Assembly: GCF_023612375.1 (NCBI RefSeq) | Contig: NZ_CP076852.1 | Span: 186,001-250,000, forward strand | Length of the DNA stretch: 64,000 bases | Direction: 5' to 3' | Source: Mycoplasma sp. SG1 | GTDB taxonomy: Bacteria; Bacillota_I; Bacilli_A; Mycoplasmatales; SG1 | In this document: piece by piece, positions 20,065 through 29,459 of the stretch | Position numbering within the stretch: the stretch's first letter is position 1 | Layout: each line of letters opens with the position of its first letter | Position numbers and translations under genes: made by a program | The notes under the pieces: model-generated | Databases searched by the model: none | What the model was told of the DNA's origin: nothing | The model's input: the letters and a program-made list of their open reading frames with translations, nothing else

Positions 20065-20817
20065 ATGAAGTTTATAAAAAACAAAGAAGAGATAAAATTA
20101 ATGGAAAAAGCTGGAGAAATTCTAGCCCAAGTTCATCAATTGTTAACAAGCAAAATAAAAGCCGGAGTTAGTTTACTTGAACTTGATACCATTGCAAAAC
20201 GCTTTATCGCTAAATCAGGCGCTAAATCAGCCTTTTTAGGGTATAATGGTTATCAGCATGTCCTTTGTACCTCAGTTAATGATACCGTGATTCATGGTAT
20301 CCCAACAGTCTACAAGTTAAAAGATGGTGATTTACTATCAATTGACGCAGGAGTATGTTATAAAGGCTATTTTTCAGATGCTGCTTTTTCAGTTGTTGTT
20401 GGACAAAAGAAAACAGATCTTCAAACTAAATTGCTTGATGTTACTAAAAATGCTTTAGAACTTGCGATTCAAGAAGCAAAGCCTGGCGTAAATCTTAAAT
20501 ATATAGGCAAACTAATTGAAGATTATGTTCTTAAAAATAATTTTTATGTCGTTAAAAGTTATTGTGGACACGGAATTGGGACCAGTTTACATGAAGAGCC
20601 GATGGTTTTAAATTTTTATGAACCAGAAGCTGGAGATTTTATCCTTCAAGAAGGGATGACAATCGCGATTGAACCGATGGTAACAGTTAATGATGTTGAT
20701 TTATATGTTGCAGAAGATGGTTGATCGGTTAAAACCGAAGATCAATCTTTATCTTGTCATTTTGAACACACAATTTTAATCCAAAAAGAAAAAAACAAAA
20801 TTTTATCAAAACTTTAA
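20065..20817 (+). CDS. map: Methionine aminopeptidase, type I
   Basis: This enzyme removes the initiator Met from new proteins. Metal ligands of the pita-bread fold are visible: Asp in SIDAGVCYKGYFSDAAF (two Asp), His in GHGIGTSLHEEP, Glu in TIAIEPMV and Glu in HFEHTI. The protein is 250 residues, bacterial type Ia without N-terminal extension, with one TGA Trp near the end. The location after adk and before infA is the Firmicutes arrangement. Confidence 0.97.
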
Positions 20818-20820
20818 TTT

Positions 20821-21084
20821 ATGTCCAAAGATGTAGTAGTAGTTGACGGTTTTATTGAAAAAGTTATCCCTAACTCAAAATTTATTATTTTATTAACTAA
20901 TAAAATGCGGATTGAAGGGCATTTATCAGGTAAAATGCGGATTCACTATATTAAAATAATGACCGGTGATTATGTAAAAGTAGAAATTTCACCATATGAT
21001 CCATCCAAAGGTCGGATTATTTATCGTTCAATTCCAACCCCAATTTTAAAAGAAAAATTTAAAAAACTTCAAGAATCAGATTAA
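20821..21084 (+). CDS. infA: Translation initiation factor IF-1
   Basis: IF-1 is a single OB-fold protein that occupies the A site during initiation. VVVDGFIEKVIPNSKFIILL, GHLSGKMRIHYIKIMTGDYVKVEISPYDPSKGRIIYR is the standard pattern. At 87 residues it has ~15 more C-terminal residues (IPTPILKEKFKKLQESD) than the usual 72. It begins three bases after the map stop. Confidence 0.96.
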   Translation: MSKDVVVVDGFIEKVIPNSKFIILLTNKMRIEGHLSGKMRIHYIKIMTGDYVKVEISPYDPSKGRIIYRSIPTPILKEKFKKLQESD

Positions 21085-21152
21085 AAGCATTATTCATTTC
21101 TTTTTATTTGAAAAAATTAACGCTAAGATTTAATAATTTTAAGTAAAATTTA

Positions 21153-21158
21153 TATAAT
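21153..21158 (+). promoter_or_regulatory. Putative -10 element upstream of rpmJ
   Basis: TATAAT in the 107-base gap between infA and rpmJ, 34 bases before the rpmJ ATG. It could give rpmJ-rpsM-rpsK-rpoA-rplQ a secondary promoter. No clear -35. Confidence 0.45.
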
Positions 21159-21191
21159 ACAATAGTAAAAAATTAATCAAAAAAAAATATT

Positions 21192-21308
21192 ATGAAAGTT
21201 CGTGCATCAGTAAAGAAAATCTGTCAACATTGTCAGGTCATCAAACGTAAGGGTAAAATAAGAATAATTTGTAAAAAAAATCCAAAGCATAAACAAAGAC
21301 AAAAATAA
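21192..21308 (+). CDS. rpmJ: 50S ribosomal protein L36
   Basis: A 38-residue zinc-ribbon protein, too short for many gene finders. It begins [20 protein letters not shown] and has ligands Cys11, Cys14, Cys27 and His33, so it is the zinc-binding (C+) form. Order infA-rpmJ-rpsM-rpsK-rpoA-rplQ is canonical. The stop TAA 21306-21308 lies 7 bases before rpsM. Confidence 0.97.
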   Translation: MKVRASVKKICQHCQVIKRKGKIRIICKKNPKHKQRQK

Positions 21309-21315
21309 AAAATAA

Positions 21316-21696
21316 ATGGCAAGAATATTAGGTGTCGAAATACCTGAAAATAAACGTGCAGTTATATCTTTAGCGAAAATATATGGGATTGGTTATACAT
21401 TAGCTAAAAAAATAATCAATACTTTAAATATAGATGAATCAGTAAGGGTTAAAGATTTAACAGCAGAACAATTAGCTGAAATCAAAAAAGAAGTCAGCAA
21501 ATATAAAGTCGAAGGCCAATTGCGTGCTGAAGAAAAAATGAATATTAGAACTTTAATGTCAATCGGTTGCTACCGTGGGATTAGACATCGTAAAGGTCTC
21601 CCTGTTCGTGGTCAGATTACACAGAAAAACGCAAGAACAAGAAAAGGCCCAAGAAAAACAGTTGCTAATAAGAAAAAAGCAACAAAATTAAAATAA
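21316..21696 (+). CDS. rpsM: 30S ribosomal protein S13
   Basis: S13 is in the 30S head and bridges to L5 on the 50S. The 126-residue product has [31 protein letters not shown], and the C-terminal [17 protein letters not shown] with [17 protein letters not shown] contacting P-site tRNA. All are standard. A 58-base gap separates it from rpsK. Confidence 0.98.
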   Translation: MARILGVEIPENKRAVISLAKIYGIGYTLAKKIINTLNIDESVRVKDLTAEQLAEIKKEVSKYKVEGQLRAEEKMNIRTLMSIGCYRGIRHRKGLPVRGQITQKNARTRKGPRKTVANKKKATKLK

Positions 21697-21754
21697 TATT
21701 TATTTTTTTATTATTCATTCAATATTTTCAATTAAAAATTAAATCATAACTTAT

Positions 21755-22201
21755 ATGGGAAAAACAAAAGTCGTAGCAATAAAGAGTAAAAAAGGTAAAA
21801 ATAAACAGGTTAATAAGGTCTTAAAAAAGAATCGCGGTTTAAAGAAAAAAGCAACCATCGAAGTTGGTAATGTTTATATCGTTTCATCTTTTAATAATAC
21901 AATTATTACATTAACCGATTTACAAGGTAAAGTATTTTCTTGGTCATCTGGTGGAGAAATTGGTTTTAAAGGAACAAAAAAATCAACACCATATGCTGCG
22001 CAACAAGCCGCTACTACTTGTTTAAAAAAAGCAATTAATTCTGGCTTAAAAGAAGTAAATGTTTTTATTAAAGGGATTGGGCCTGGGAAAGAATCTGCAG
22101 TTCGTGGCATTCAATCATTGGATTTAAAAATTAAAGAAATCAGAAATATTACCCCAATGCCTCACAACGGATGTCGTCCTTCAAAACCAAGATCATTTTA
22201 A
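21755..22201 (+). CDS. rpsK: 30S ribosomal protein S11
   Basis: S11 is on the 30S platform near the E site. The core from residue ~35 has NVYIVSSFNNTIITLTD, WSSGGEIGFKGTKKSTPYAAQ and the ending TPMPHNGCRPSKPR. About 20 Lys-rich residues precede the core (MGKTKVVAIKSKKGKNK...), giving 148 in place of ~130. Confidence 0.97.
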   Translation: MGKTKVVAIKSKKGKNKQVNKVLKKNRGLKKKATIEVGNVYIVSSFNNTIITLTDLQGKVFSWSSGGEIGFKGTKKSTPYAAQQAATTCLKKAINSGLKEVNVFIKGIGPGKESAVRGIQSLDLKIKEIRNITPMPHNGCRPSKPRSF

Positions 22202-22253
22202 GATTAATCAAATAATTATCTTATTTAGAATATATTAATTTAAATATAACAAT

Positions 22254-23219
22254 ATGAATATAAAATTTAAAAAACCTACTACTAATTTCAAAATCCTTGA
22301 TGAAGATCAAAATCATGGTCAACTTATTTATGGACCATTAGAAAGAGGATTCGCTAACACTCTTGGCAATAGTTTAAGAAGGGTGATGCTTTCATCTTTA
22401 ACTGGTGCTTCTGTTTATGCTATCAAAGTTGAAAATGTTGTTCATGAATTTTCTTCAATATCTGGTGTATTAGAAAAATTAACCGACATAATTATTAATT
22501 TAAAAAAACTAATTTTTAAAGTTGATTTAAATTTATTTCCAGAAAACAACACCACAACCTTAGTTTTAAAAGTAACTAAAGCAAAAAAAATAACAGCTAA
22601 AAGCATCAAATGTCCCCCTGAAATTGAAGTAGTAAATAAAAATTTATATCTTCTTACAGCAACAAAGGATATATCATTAACAATTAATTTATTTGTAAAA
22701 GTAGGTCGTGGTTATGTTAGTTTTCTTGACAATCAAAAAGAAATCAAAGAATCAAGAGTAATTGCCATTGATTCTTTATTTTCACCAATTGAGACAGTTA
22801 CTTTTCATAGCGAAGAAATTAAATCAGCATTATCAAAACCATACGAAAATCTTATTTTAGACGTTAAAACAAATGGTGCTATCAAAGTTGATACTGCTAT
22901 TTTTCAATCAATTGAAATCTTAAGAAACCATTTAGACAACTTAAAAGAAAAATTAACTTCTTCAGTTCAAGTTCTTGAAGATGAAAATATTTTTGAAATA
23001 GATGTTACTGACGAAGAAACTGATACAAGTATTTTAGTTGAAGATCTTGACTTTACGTATAAAACTTATAACACTTTGAAAAAGAATGGGATAATATATT
23101 TATCAGAAATTCTAGCTTTAACGGAAGCTGAACTGTTAAAACTACCATCATTTGGTGAAGTTTGTTTAAATGAAGTTAAAGCTGTTTTAGAAAAAAGAAA
23201 TTTATCACTTAAAATTTAA
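22254..23219 (+). CDS. rpoA: RNA polymerase alpha subunit
   Basis: Alpha dimerises to start polymerase assembly (N-terminal domain) and touches promoter DNA and regulators (C-terminal domain). NTD signature: GPLERGFANTLGNSLRRVML, followed by EFSSISGVLEKLTDIIINLK. The CTD covers residues ~260-321: FTYKTYNTLKKNGIIYLSEI and LLKLPSFGEVCLNEVKAVLE. Compared with E. coli, the Arg265 position appears to be Lys, Asn268 is kept, and the Lys298-Ser299 pair is not kept. Length is 321. A second, detached CTD-like domain is found at 52749-53297. Confidence 0.97.
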   Translation: MNIKFKKPTTNFKILDEDQNHGQLIYGPLERGFANTLGNSLRRVMLSSLTGASVYAIKVENVVHEFSSISGVLEKLTDIIINLKKLIFKVDLNLFPENNTTTLVLKVTKAKKITAKSIKCPPEIEVVNKNLYLLTATKDISLTINLFVKVGRGYVSFLDNQKEIKESRVIAIDSLFSPIETVTFHSEEIKSALSKPYENLILDVKTNGAIKVDTAIFQSIEILRNHLDNLKEKLTSSVQVLEDENIFEIDVTDEETDTSILVEDLDFTYKTYNTLKKNGIIYLSEILALTEAELLKLPSFGEVCLNEVKAVLEKRNLSLKI

Positions 23220-23228
23220 ATAGCTAAA

Positions 23229-23609
23229 ATGTCATATATTTATAATAATAATAATTTTGATAAGTTAGATAATAAATTAAAAAACTTAACCAGTCAACTT
23301 ATCAAGCATAATAAAATAATTGTTACCTTAGCGGTTGCAAAAAGAGTGCAACAAGAAGTTGAACATTTAATCACAACTGCTAAGAAAAATTCACTTCATA
23401 GTTTAAGAACTGTTAAAAAAGATATTTTTAATCAAAAATTAGATCCAAAAATTGATAAAATTAAAGATAAGAAGGATACAGTTTTAGCAAAGCTAACAAC
23501 TCAACTTTCAAAAAAATATCAAAACAAAAGTGGTGGTTATACTAAAATCTTAAAACTTTATAAAAGAGCTGGCGATAACGCCACAATGGTTTTACTACAA
23601 TTAGTTTAA
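23229..23609 (+). CDS. rplQ: 50S ribosomal protein L17
   Basis: L17 binds the 23S rRNA near the tunnel exit. The start is degenerate relative to MxYRKLGRxxxHR (here MSYIYNNNNFDKLDNKL), but the core LTSQLIKHNKIIVTLAVAKRVQQEVEHLITTAKK and GGYTKILKLYKRAGDNATMVLLQLV is clear. It is the last gene of the alpha operon, 9 bases after rpoA. Confidence 0.95.
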   Translation: MSYIYNNNNFDKLDNKLKNLTSQLIKHNKIIVTLAVAKRVQQEVEHLITTAKKNSLHSLRTVKKDIFNQKLDPKIDKIKDKKDTVLAKLTTQLSKKYQNKSGGYTKILKLYKRAGDNATMVLLQLV

Positions 23610-23630
23610 TTTCTTTTTTCTTTTTTAAAT

Positions 23631-24443
23631 ATGTTAAAAGTAAAAAATTTATATTTTACTTACAACAACTTACAAAATACTTTAGATAATGTTAATATTG
23701 ATTTTGAAGAAGGCAAGTATTATTGTATAGTTGGTCACAATGGTTCTGGCAAAAGTACGCTTTCAAAACTTTTGGTTGGAATTATCAAACCATCATCTGG
23801 AGAAATTATTTTAGATGATGAAAATATTTTTAATGACCTTAAAAAGTCAAGATTAAAAATTGGCATTATTTTTCAAAACCCAGACAATCAATTCATTGGA
23901 TCATCTGTTTTAGATGATATTGTTTTTGGTCTTGAAAATCATCAAGTTCCTCGACAAGAAATGGAAAAGAAACTTGAATATGTCGTTAAAATAATGAATT
24001 TAGAAAAATTTTTAGGCTTTTCTCCTGAGCATTTATCAGGCGGTCAGAAACAAAGGGTTGCGATTGCTGGTATTTTAGCACTTGATTGTAAGTATATTAT
24101 TTTAGATGAAGCAACAAGTATGCTTGATCCAACTTCTGCTAATGATTTTTTAAAATTGATTCGAACCATTTGTAAAAATGAAAAGAAAACAATCATCAGC
24201 ATTACTCATAACATGGAAGAAGCGTATAACGCTGACCATGTTGTTATGCTTGGAAATGGAGTGGTTTTAGCAAGCGATCATCCCCATAAGATTTTTGTTC
24301 AAGATAACCTTTTAAAGTTAACGAAACTGCTTCCTCCTTTAACTTTACAATTTAAAACCAAATTAATTAATCTTGGGACAAAAATAGATGACGATATTTT
24401 TGATCTTGATAAAATAATTGATCAATTGTTAGTTAATTCATAA
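23631..24443 (+). CDS. ecfA1: ECF transporter ATPase A1 (CbiO family)
   Basis: One of the two ATPases of the energy-coupling-factor module that powers vitamin uptake with interchangeable S components. Visible: Walker A GHNGSGKST (residues ~35-43), Q-loop FQNPDNQFIG, ABC signature LSGGQKQRVAIAG, Walker B YIILDEAT and the switch His in ITHNMEEA. The C-terminal tail after the ATPase is typical for EcfA. It is followed by ecfA2, ecfT and truA in the Firmicutes order downstream of rplQ. Confidence 0.96.
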   Translation: MLKVKNLYFTYNNLQNTLDNVNIDFEEGKYYCIVGHNGSGKSTLSKLLVGIIKPSSGEIILDDENIFNDLKKSRLKIGIIFQNPDNQFIGSSVLDDIVFGLENHQVPRQEMEKKLEYVVKIMNLEKFLGFSPEHLSGGQKQRVAIAGILALDCKYIILDEATSMLDPTSANDFLKLIRTICKNEKKTIISITHNMEEAYNADHVVMLGNGVVLASDHPHKIFVQDNLLKLTKLLPPLTLQFKTKLINLGTKIDDDIFDLDKIIDQLLVNS

Positions 24444-24474
24444 ATATATTTTATAAAGACAAAAAAACATTTTT

Positions 24475-25422
24475 TTGAGCATTTTTAAAAATAAAAAACG
24501 ACAACCAAATAAAGACTTAATCAACCCCGAAGATTCAGATGATTTATTAAAATACACCGATGTTAGTTTCATTTACAGTCCGAAAACATTTTTTGAAACA
24601 ATCGGCGTTCAAAACATTAACTGTAAATTAAAGAAAAACCGCATTATTTCGATTATTGGTGCTTCTGGTTCAGGAAAAAGTACTTTCGTTCATTTAATGA
24701 ATGGCATTTTTAAACCAAGTAAAGGTGAGATTGTGGTTTATAACATCACTAAATTTAATCATAAAACGCGAAAAATTCCCAATGTTAAATTATTAAGACA
24801 AAATGTTGGTTCAGTTTTTCAATTCCCAGAAACACAACTTTTTCAAGATAATGTTTTGAAAGACATTATCTTTGGTCCGTTAAACTTTGGTTATAACAGA
24901 CAAGAAGCTGAAACTTTAGCTAGCAATGTTATTGATAAAGTTGGTTTAAATAAAAGCTTTTTTGCTAAAAATCCTTTTTCTTTATCAGGGGGAGAAAAAA
25001 GAAGGGTTGCTTTAGCTGGTATTTTAATTACAAAACCAAAAGTTTTATTACTTGATGAACCAACCGCTGGTTTAGATCCAGAAGGAGAAGAAAATTTTAA
25101 AGAAATTTTTAAAAATTTAAAGGTTCATGAAGATGTGACAATCCTTATCATCACTCACAACATGGATCATGTTCTTGAGTTATCAGATGAAGTTATTGTT
25201 TTTAAAAATGGGCAAATCTTAAAACACGCCACTCCTTTTGAAATTTTTTCAGATAAAAAATTAATTTCAGAAAATAATTTAAATTTACCTTTTGTTTATG
25301 AAATAGTTCATAAGATCAGAAAAAAAAATCCAGATTTTTTACCAAAAGATAAAGATCTTAAAGTTAGAACAATTGATGATTTGGTTCAAATCATTAAAAA
25401 GGATCAACAAAATGTTGAATAA
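24475..25422 (+). CDS. ecfA2: ECF transporter ATPase A2 (CbiO family)
   Basis: The second, non-identical ATPase of the ECF module. Walker A IGASGSGKST, Q-loop VFQFPETQLFQ (the FPExQLF form of EcfA2), signature LSGGEKRRVALAG, Walker B VLLLDEPTAGLDP and ITHNMDH are present. The ATP-binding domain is preceded by ~30 mostly charged residues and followed by a ~50-residue tail. The start is TTG at 24475; no ATG lies in frame before Walker A, so a non-ATG start is required. Length 315. Confidence 0.93.
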   Translation: MSIFKNKKRQPNKDLINPEDSDDLLKYTDVSFIYSPKTFFETIGVQNINCKLKKNRIISIIGASGSGKSTFVHLMNGIFKPSKGEIVVYNITKFNHKTRKIPNVKLLRQNVGSVFQFPETQLFQDNVLKDIIFGPLNFGYNRQEAETLASNVIDKVGLNKSFFAKNPFSLSGGEKRRVALAGILITKPKVLLLDEPTAGLDPEGEENFKEIFKNLKVHEDVTILIITHNMDHVLELSDEVIVFKNGQILKHATPFEIFSDKKLISENNLNLPFVYEIVHKIRKKNPDFLPKDKDLKVRTIDDLVQIIKKDQQNVE

Positions 25423-25558
25423 TTTAATTTGAAATCTTGATATTATGTTAATAAACAAGAGAGGAATTGCTTAAAAAAATACGACATTTTTTTAAATTTA
25501 TATTACCATTAAAACTTAGGATGATTTATTCATTAATATAATAAATTAAATTAAAAAC

Positions 25559-26470
25559 ATGACACAATTTAGCGTTGGAGTTTATATCCCCTTAAAATCC
25601 TTTATTCATCGTTTAGATCCAAGAGTTAAAATAATTTCTTTGATTCTATTAATGGCTGCTGTTTTTTTATACGGGGGAGTAGAAACATACATATACTTAA
25701 CTGTCCTTGCTATTGTCGCCTATTGAACCGCTAAGATTCCGTATTCAATGATTTTAAACGTTCTAAAACCATTGTATTTTATGGCGGTTATTCTTTTAAT
25801 TGTTAATATTATTGTTGTAAGTCAGCCAAAAAACAACCCTGGTTATTTTTCCTCTTGAGACATAATGTGAGGTTATATTTTTCATGTTGGTAAAATAAAA
25901 GTTTATTATCAAGCGATTTGAAGAACTCTTTATATTCTTTGAAGAATTCTTCTAATGATTACATTTACGATCATTTTATCTTCAACTACTTCACCAGTTG
26001 AACTAACTAATGGCATAGAATCTTTATTAAGACCGTTTAAGGTCATTAAACTGCCAACCCAGGCGATAGCGATGATGATTTCTATTTCATTAAGATTTAT
26101 CCCAACTTTATTTAATGAAGCAAAAAACATAAGTTGAGCGCAAGCAAGTAGGGGGGTTGATTTTAAAAATGGTCGATTTAAAGAAAAGTATCACGCTTTA
26201 ACAAGTTTAATTATTCCAGTCTTTGTTTCAGCCTTTCGAAAAGCTGAAGATTTAGCTAATTCAATGGATGCTCGTGGTTATGATCCATACCTAAAAAGAA
26301 CAAGATTTAAACAATACACATTAAATTTTTATGATGTTTTAATTGTTCTTTTGATTGCGTTAATATTACTTTTAATTATTTTTACAAGCTATTCTTTTTC
26401 AAAACACCATTTTTTACCTGCTTTAAAATGATGAGATAATCTTGGTTTAGGAGAACCATTTATTTGATAA
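25559..26470 (+). CDS. ecfT: ECF transporter transmembrane subunit T
   Basis: EcfT links the two ATPases to the substrate-binding S component in the membrane. The gene has many TGA Trp codons and is invisible under the standard code. The 303-residue product starts MTQFSVGVYIPLKSFIHRLD-, has five to six hydrophobic segments, and carries the two coupling-helix motifs containing ARG/SRG: WAQASRGVDFKNGR and ANSMDARGYDPY. Its last bases overlap truA by 7. A 136-base AT-rich gap before it, with TAATATAATAA near 25535-25547, may hold a promoter. Confidence 0.95.
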
Positions 26471-27237
26471 AAAGCGAATCAAAGACTTTTTATTTAGCAA
26501 GAATAGCTTATGATGGATCATCTTTCTATGGATTTGTTAAACAAATTCACGGTAAAACAGTTCAAGAAGTTATTGAAACAAAACTAAGCAAAGTTTTTCA
26601 GAAACCAATCAAAATATATTACTGCTCAAGAACAGATAAGGGCGTTCATGCTTTAGATCAAGCAATCGCTTTAAAGTTAGATAGCAATATTAATTTTATT
26701 TCAAGTTTGACAAGTTTAAACAAAATTTTAAATGATGAAGGAATAACTATCAATAGTATTCATAAAGTTAAATCGCTACAACTTTCAAAATTTGTTATTA
26801 AAAAAACCTATCGATATAAATTTTATTTTGGTGCTTGAAATCTTTTTTTAAAAAATTATCAAACTTGAATTGAAACTCCACTTCAAAAAATAAAACTTGC
26901 CAAAATTTTAGAAAATTTTTACGGAACACATAATTTTTATAATTTTTCAAAAAAGAAAGATGTAGATATAAACGAATCCGTTAGAACAATCTTTGAAATA
27001 AAAATAATTAACCAGACAACAAATAGTTTAGAAATAGAGTTTACAGGAAATGGTTTTCTCCGTTATATGATTAGAAAAATTGTAGCATCAGCAATAGATT
27101 GTTATAATAATAAAATTAGTTTAACAGAATTAGTTGAATTAATAAATCTTAAAAAACTTGATCCTTATCCTAAACTTGCATCACCAGTAGGTTTATATTT
27201 AGTCAATATAGATTTTGAAAAAGATTTATTTATTTAA
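26464..27237 (+). CDS. truA: tRNA pseudouridine synthase A
   Basis: TruA converts U38-U40 of many tRNAs to pseudouridine. The active-site motif CSRTDKGVHALDQAIAL contains the catalytic Asp; YDGSSFYGFVKQ opens the protein; FTGNGFLRYMIRKIV is the third conserved motif. The product is 257 residues. The start is TTG at 26464, overlapping the ecfT stop by 7 bases; the first ATG downstream is beyond the conserved YDG motif. Several Trp are TGA. Confidence 0.95.
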
Positions 27238-27252
27238 CTTTTTCCTAGTTAA

Positions 27253-27267
27253 TTGTTATAATTTCAT
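27253..27267 (+). promoter_or_regulatory. Putative promoter of rplM-rpsI (TTGTTATAATTTCAT)
   Basis: The same 15 bases as in front of tuf, with TATAAT at 27257-27262, located 41-46 bases before the rplM ATG. A second TATAAT-like sequence follows at ~27277. No -35 element is evident. Confidence 0.5.
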
Positions 27268-27302
27268 AGTGAAATAATATAATCTTATTTTTATAGACAA
27301 CA

Positions 27303-27761
27303 ATGAAGCAAACAACAACATTAAAGATTTCTGATATTAAACGTTCTTGATATTTAATTGATTTAGAAAAACAAGTTCTAGGACGTGCTGCTAGTTTATC
27401 TTCTATTTTACTTCAAGGTAAACATAAACCTAATTACGCCCCTAATTTAGATTGTGGCGATAATATAATTTTAATTAATGCAAGTAAAGTAAAAACAACA
27501 GGAAGCGATTTAGTTAAGAAATACTACAATCATTCTGGATATCCTGGTGGTCTAAGAGTTAGAACAAGAAAAGAAATGAAAGAAAAATATCCCCTTGAAT
27601 TGGTATACAGAACAATAAAAGGTATGTTACCTAAAACAAGATTAGGAAGACAACAATTCAAAAAACTTTTCATTTATCTTGATGCAAATCATAAACAACA
27701 AGCGCAAAATCCAATTGAAATTTCATCATCTAATTTTAAAAATTTTACTATTAATAAATAA
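27303..27761 (+). CDS. rplM: 50S ribosomal protein L13
   Basis: L13 is an early 50S assembly protein. It begins MKQTTTLKISDIKRSWYLID (Trp = TGA), then GRAASLSSILLQGKHKPNYAPNLDCGDNIILINA, HSGYPGGLRVRT and VYRTIKGMLPKTRLGRQQFKKLFIY, all diagnostic. The length is 152. It forms a pair with rpsI as in nearly all bacteria, 11 bases apart. Confidence 0.98.
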
Positions 27762-27772
27762 ATTATTCAGTT

Positions 27773-28228
27773 ATGGAATCTACATCATCAACACCTAAAA
27801 AATCAGAAACCCATCCATCAAAAATCCTTTGTTGCGGAAAACGTAAAACTTCCGTTGCAAATGTTCAATTAATTTCTATTTCAGCAAAAAACAAACATAA
27901 ATCAATCGATCAATTGATTTTTGTTAACTCTTTACCAATAAAAGATTATTTTGTTGAAGAAATAAATTATTTAAAAGTTTTAGAACCCTTAAAATTAACC
28001 GATCAAATTAATAAATTTGAAATAAAAGCAAAAATAGTTGGTGGTGGGAAAACCAGTCAAGCAGAATCGTTAAGACATGGAATTTCAAAAGCATTAACTA
28101 TGTATGATGAAAGTTTTAAGGCTATTTTAAAACTACATAATTTTTTAACTCGTGATGCAAGAATAAAGGAGAGAAAAAAACCTGGTTTAAAAAAAGCCAG
28201 AAAAGCTCCTCAATTTGCCAAACGTTAG
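27773..28228 (+). CDS. rpsI: 30S ribosomal protein S9
   Basis: S9 reaches the P-site tRNA anticodon arm with its C-terminal tail. Core: GKRKTSVANVQLI, VGGGKTSQAESLRHGISKAL and the end RDARIKERKKPGLKKARKAPQFAKR (conserved ...QFSKR form). About 20 Ser/Thr/Pro/Lys-rich residues precede the core, giving 151 residues instead of ~130. Confidence 0.97.
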   Translation: MESTSSTPKKSETHPSKILCCGKRKTSVANVQLISISAKNKHKSIDQLIFVNSLPIKDYFVEEINYLKVLEPLKLTDQINKFEIKAKIVGGGKTSQAESLRHGISKALTMYDESFKAILKLHNFLTRDARIKERKKPGLKKARKAPQFAKR

Positions 28229-28238
28229 TTAAAAATAT

Positions 28239-28259
28239 AACAAAAGATCGTCTTTTGTT
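28239..28259 (+). promoter_or_regulatory. Hairpin 5 bases upstream of tRNA-Ile
   Basis: AACAAAAGA-TCG-TCTTTTGTT is a perfect 9-bp stem with a three-base loop. It ends five bases before the first base of tRNA-Ile. It may be a weak terminator for rpsI or a structured tRNA 5' leader. A similar hairpin precedes tRNA-His at the same spacing. Confidence 0.6.
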
Positions 28260-28264
28260 TATCT

Positions 28265-28340
28265 GGGATTATAGCTTAGCGATTAAAGCGCGCCTCTGAT
28301 AAGGGCGAGACCAGTGGTTTGAATCCACTTAGTCCCACCA
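28265..28340 (+). tRNA. tRNA-Ile (anticodon GAU)
   Basis: The 76-base cloverleaf has acceptor stem GGGATTA/TAGTCCC, D-arm AGCTTAGCGATTAAAGC, anticodon arm CGCCT-CTGATAA-GGGCG with anticodon GAT, T-arm GTGG-TTTGAAT-CCAC, and an encoded CCA end. It follows rpsI on the same strand and is closed by a terminator at 28380. Confidence 0.96.
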
Positions 28341-28379
28341 TTTTTTTAAATTAATTTGAAAAATATATTTAAAAAAAAT

Positions 28380-28425
28380 AAATTACCCAGAAATACTTAT
28401 TATTTGGGTAATTTTTTTTTATTTT
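28380..28425 (+). terminator. Rho-independent terminator after tRNA-Ile
   Basis: The stem AATTACCCA (28381-28389) pairs with TGGGTAATT (28405-28413), a 9-bp match, and is followed by a run of T. It ends the rplM-rpsI-tRNA transcript. The rest of the 28341-28530 gap holds a TATAAT at 28463-28468 that probably serves the next operon. Confidence 0.85.
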
Positions 28426-28462
28426 AAAATATATTAAACTATTTTTTATTAAACACTTTTTC

Positions 28463-28468
28463 TATAAT
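28463..28468 (+). promoter_or_regulatory. Putative -10 element of the ABC-transporter module
   Basis: TATAAT 63 bases before the ATG of the surface protein at 28531, downstream of the tRNA-Ile terminator. A TAAGGA-like purine stretch near 28480 lies too far from the start to be a ribosome site. Confidence 0.45.
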
Positions 28469-28530
28469 TTATATATAGTAAGGAAAAAATTTTAAAAATA
28501 AATTAAATTAAAAAATAGAAAACATCCTTT

Positions 28531-29445
28531 ATGAATATATTTAAAAAGTTTGCACTGTTTTCAACAGCAATTTTTGTACCGATTGTAGGGTTTAGTTTTT
28601 TACCAGGTTTTTATATTGATCAAGCATCAAAATTTGACAAACCAACTTATCAAAATGGTATTGTTTTTTCATTTGACTATACAAAACAAAAAAATAAACT
28701 TACTATTACATATAGCAATGAAGTGTTTTTGCAAACAATTTTAGACACAGCAGTATATCAAAAGAGCAGCGCTTACAATGGTGTATTTCCAAGCGACCCA
28801 AGGGGGTTTCCTCAAGTTCAAAAAGCAATAAATACATGAGCTGATAAATTAATTTCTAAGGATGAAATAAAAAATGCTTTTTTTGAAATAGATGCAACTA
28901 ACACCGATTTTAACACTAAAGAAACGATTGCAACTTTTTCAGTAACAGGTGATTATGCACGAGATAGCATCAAATCATCAACGCCTAAAACAACCACAAT
29001 AACAAGAGAAATATCAGCAAATAAAAATAAATTTATTATTGACATAGAATTAAATCTATCTGAACCTAGATTACCAGTAGTTCCACACGATCCTCCCAGT
29101 CAACCAAAACCAGGACCACAATATGAGGGCTCCTTCAATTTTATTGGTAAACATGAACAAACCGATTATTTAGATTTTGCTCAAAAATTAATTGTTAATC
29201 CAAATACACCTAAAGGTAATTCAGGTGGGTTTGGATATAATGTTGCGTTTAGTGATCAGTTTGAAAGCGAGTTTAATCCAGTTATAGTTAATAATGGTAA
29301 CGCTTCTGAACCAGCATCAATAGAAATCCAGAATAATGTTCAAGCCGCTAATAAAGTTTGAGAGATTATGGTTGGATTAAGTTTTTTTGTTCTTATTTTT
29401 ATTGGGTTTTCCCCAGCATTAGTTTTTATTCTTAAAAGGTTTTAA
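28531..29445 (+). CDS. Single-pass surface protein of the ABC module, unknown function
   Basis: No family is recognised. The 304-residue product has an N-terminal hydrophobic segment (residues ~9-30, LFSTAIFVPIVGFSFLPG), no lipobox Cys, a ~240-residue extracytoplasmic-looking region rich in Ser, Thr, Asn and Pro (including PRLPVVPHDPPSQPKPGP), and a C-terminal membrane helix near residues 278-303 followed by KRF. Such a layout fits an anchored outward-facing protein. It is 14 bases upstream of the ABC ATPase and is probably cotranscribed, so it may be a binding or accessory subunit of that exporter or importer; this is inference. Confidence 0.8.
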
Positions 29446-29459
29446 AAAACAAAACATCT

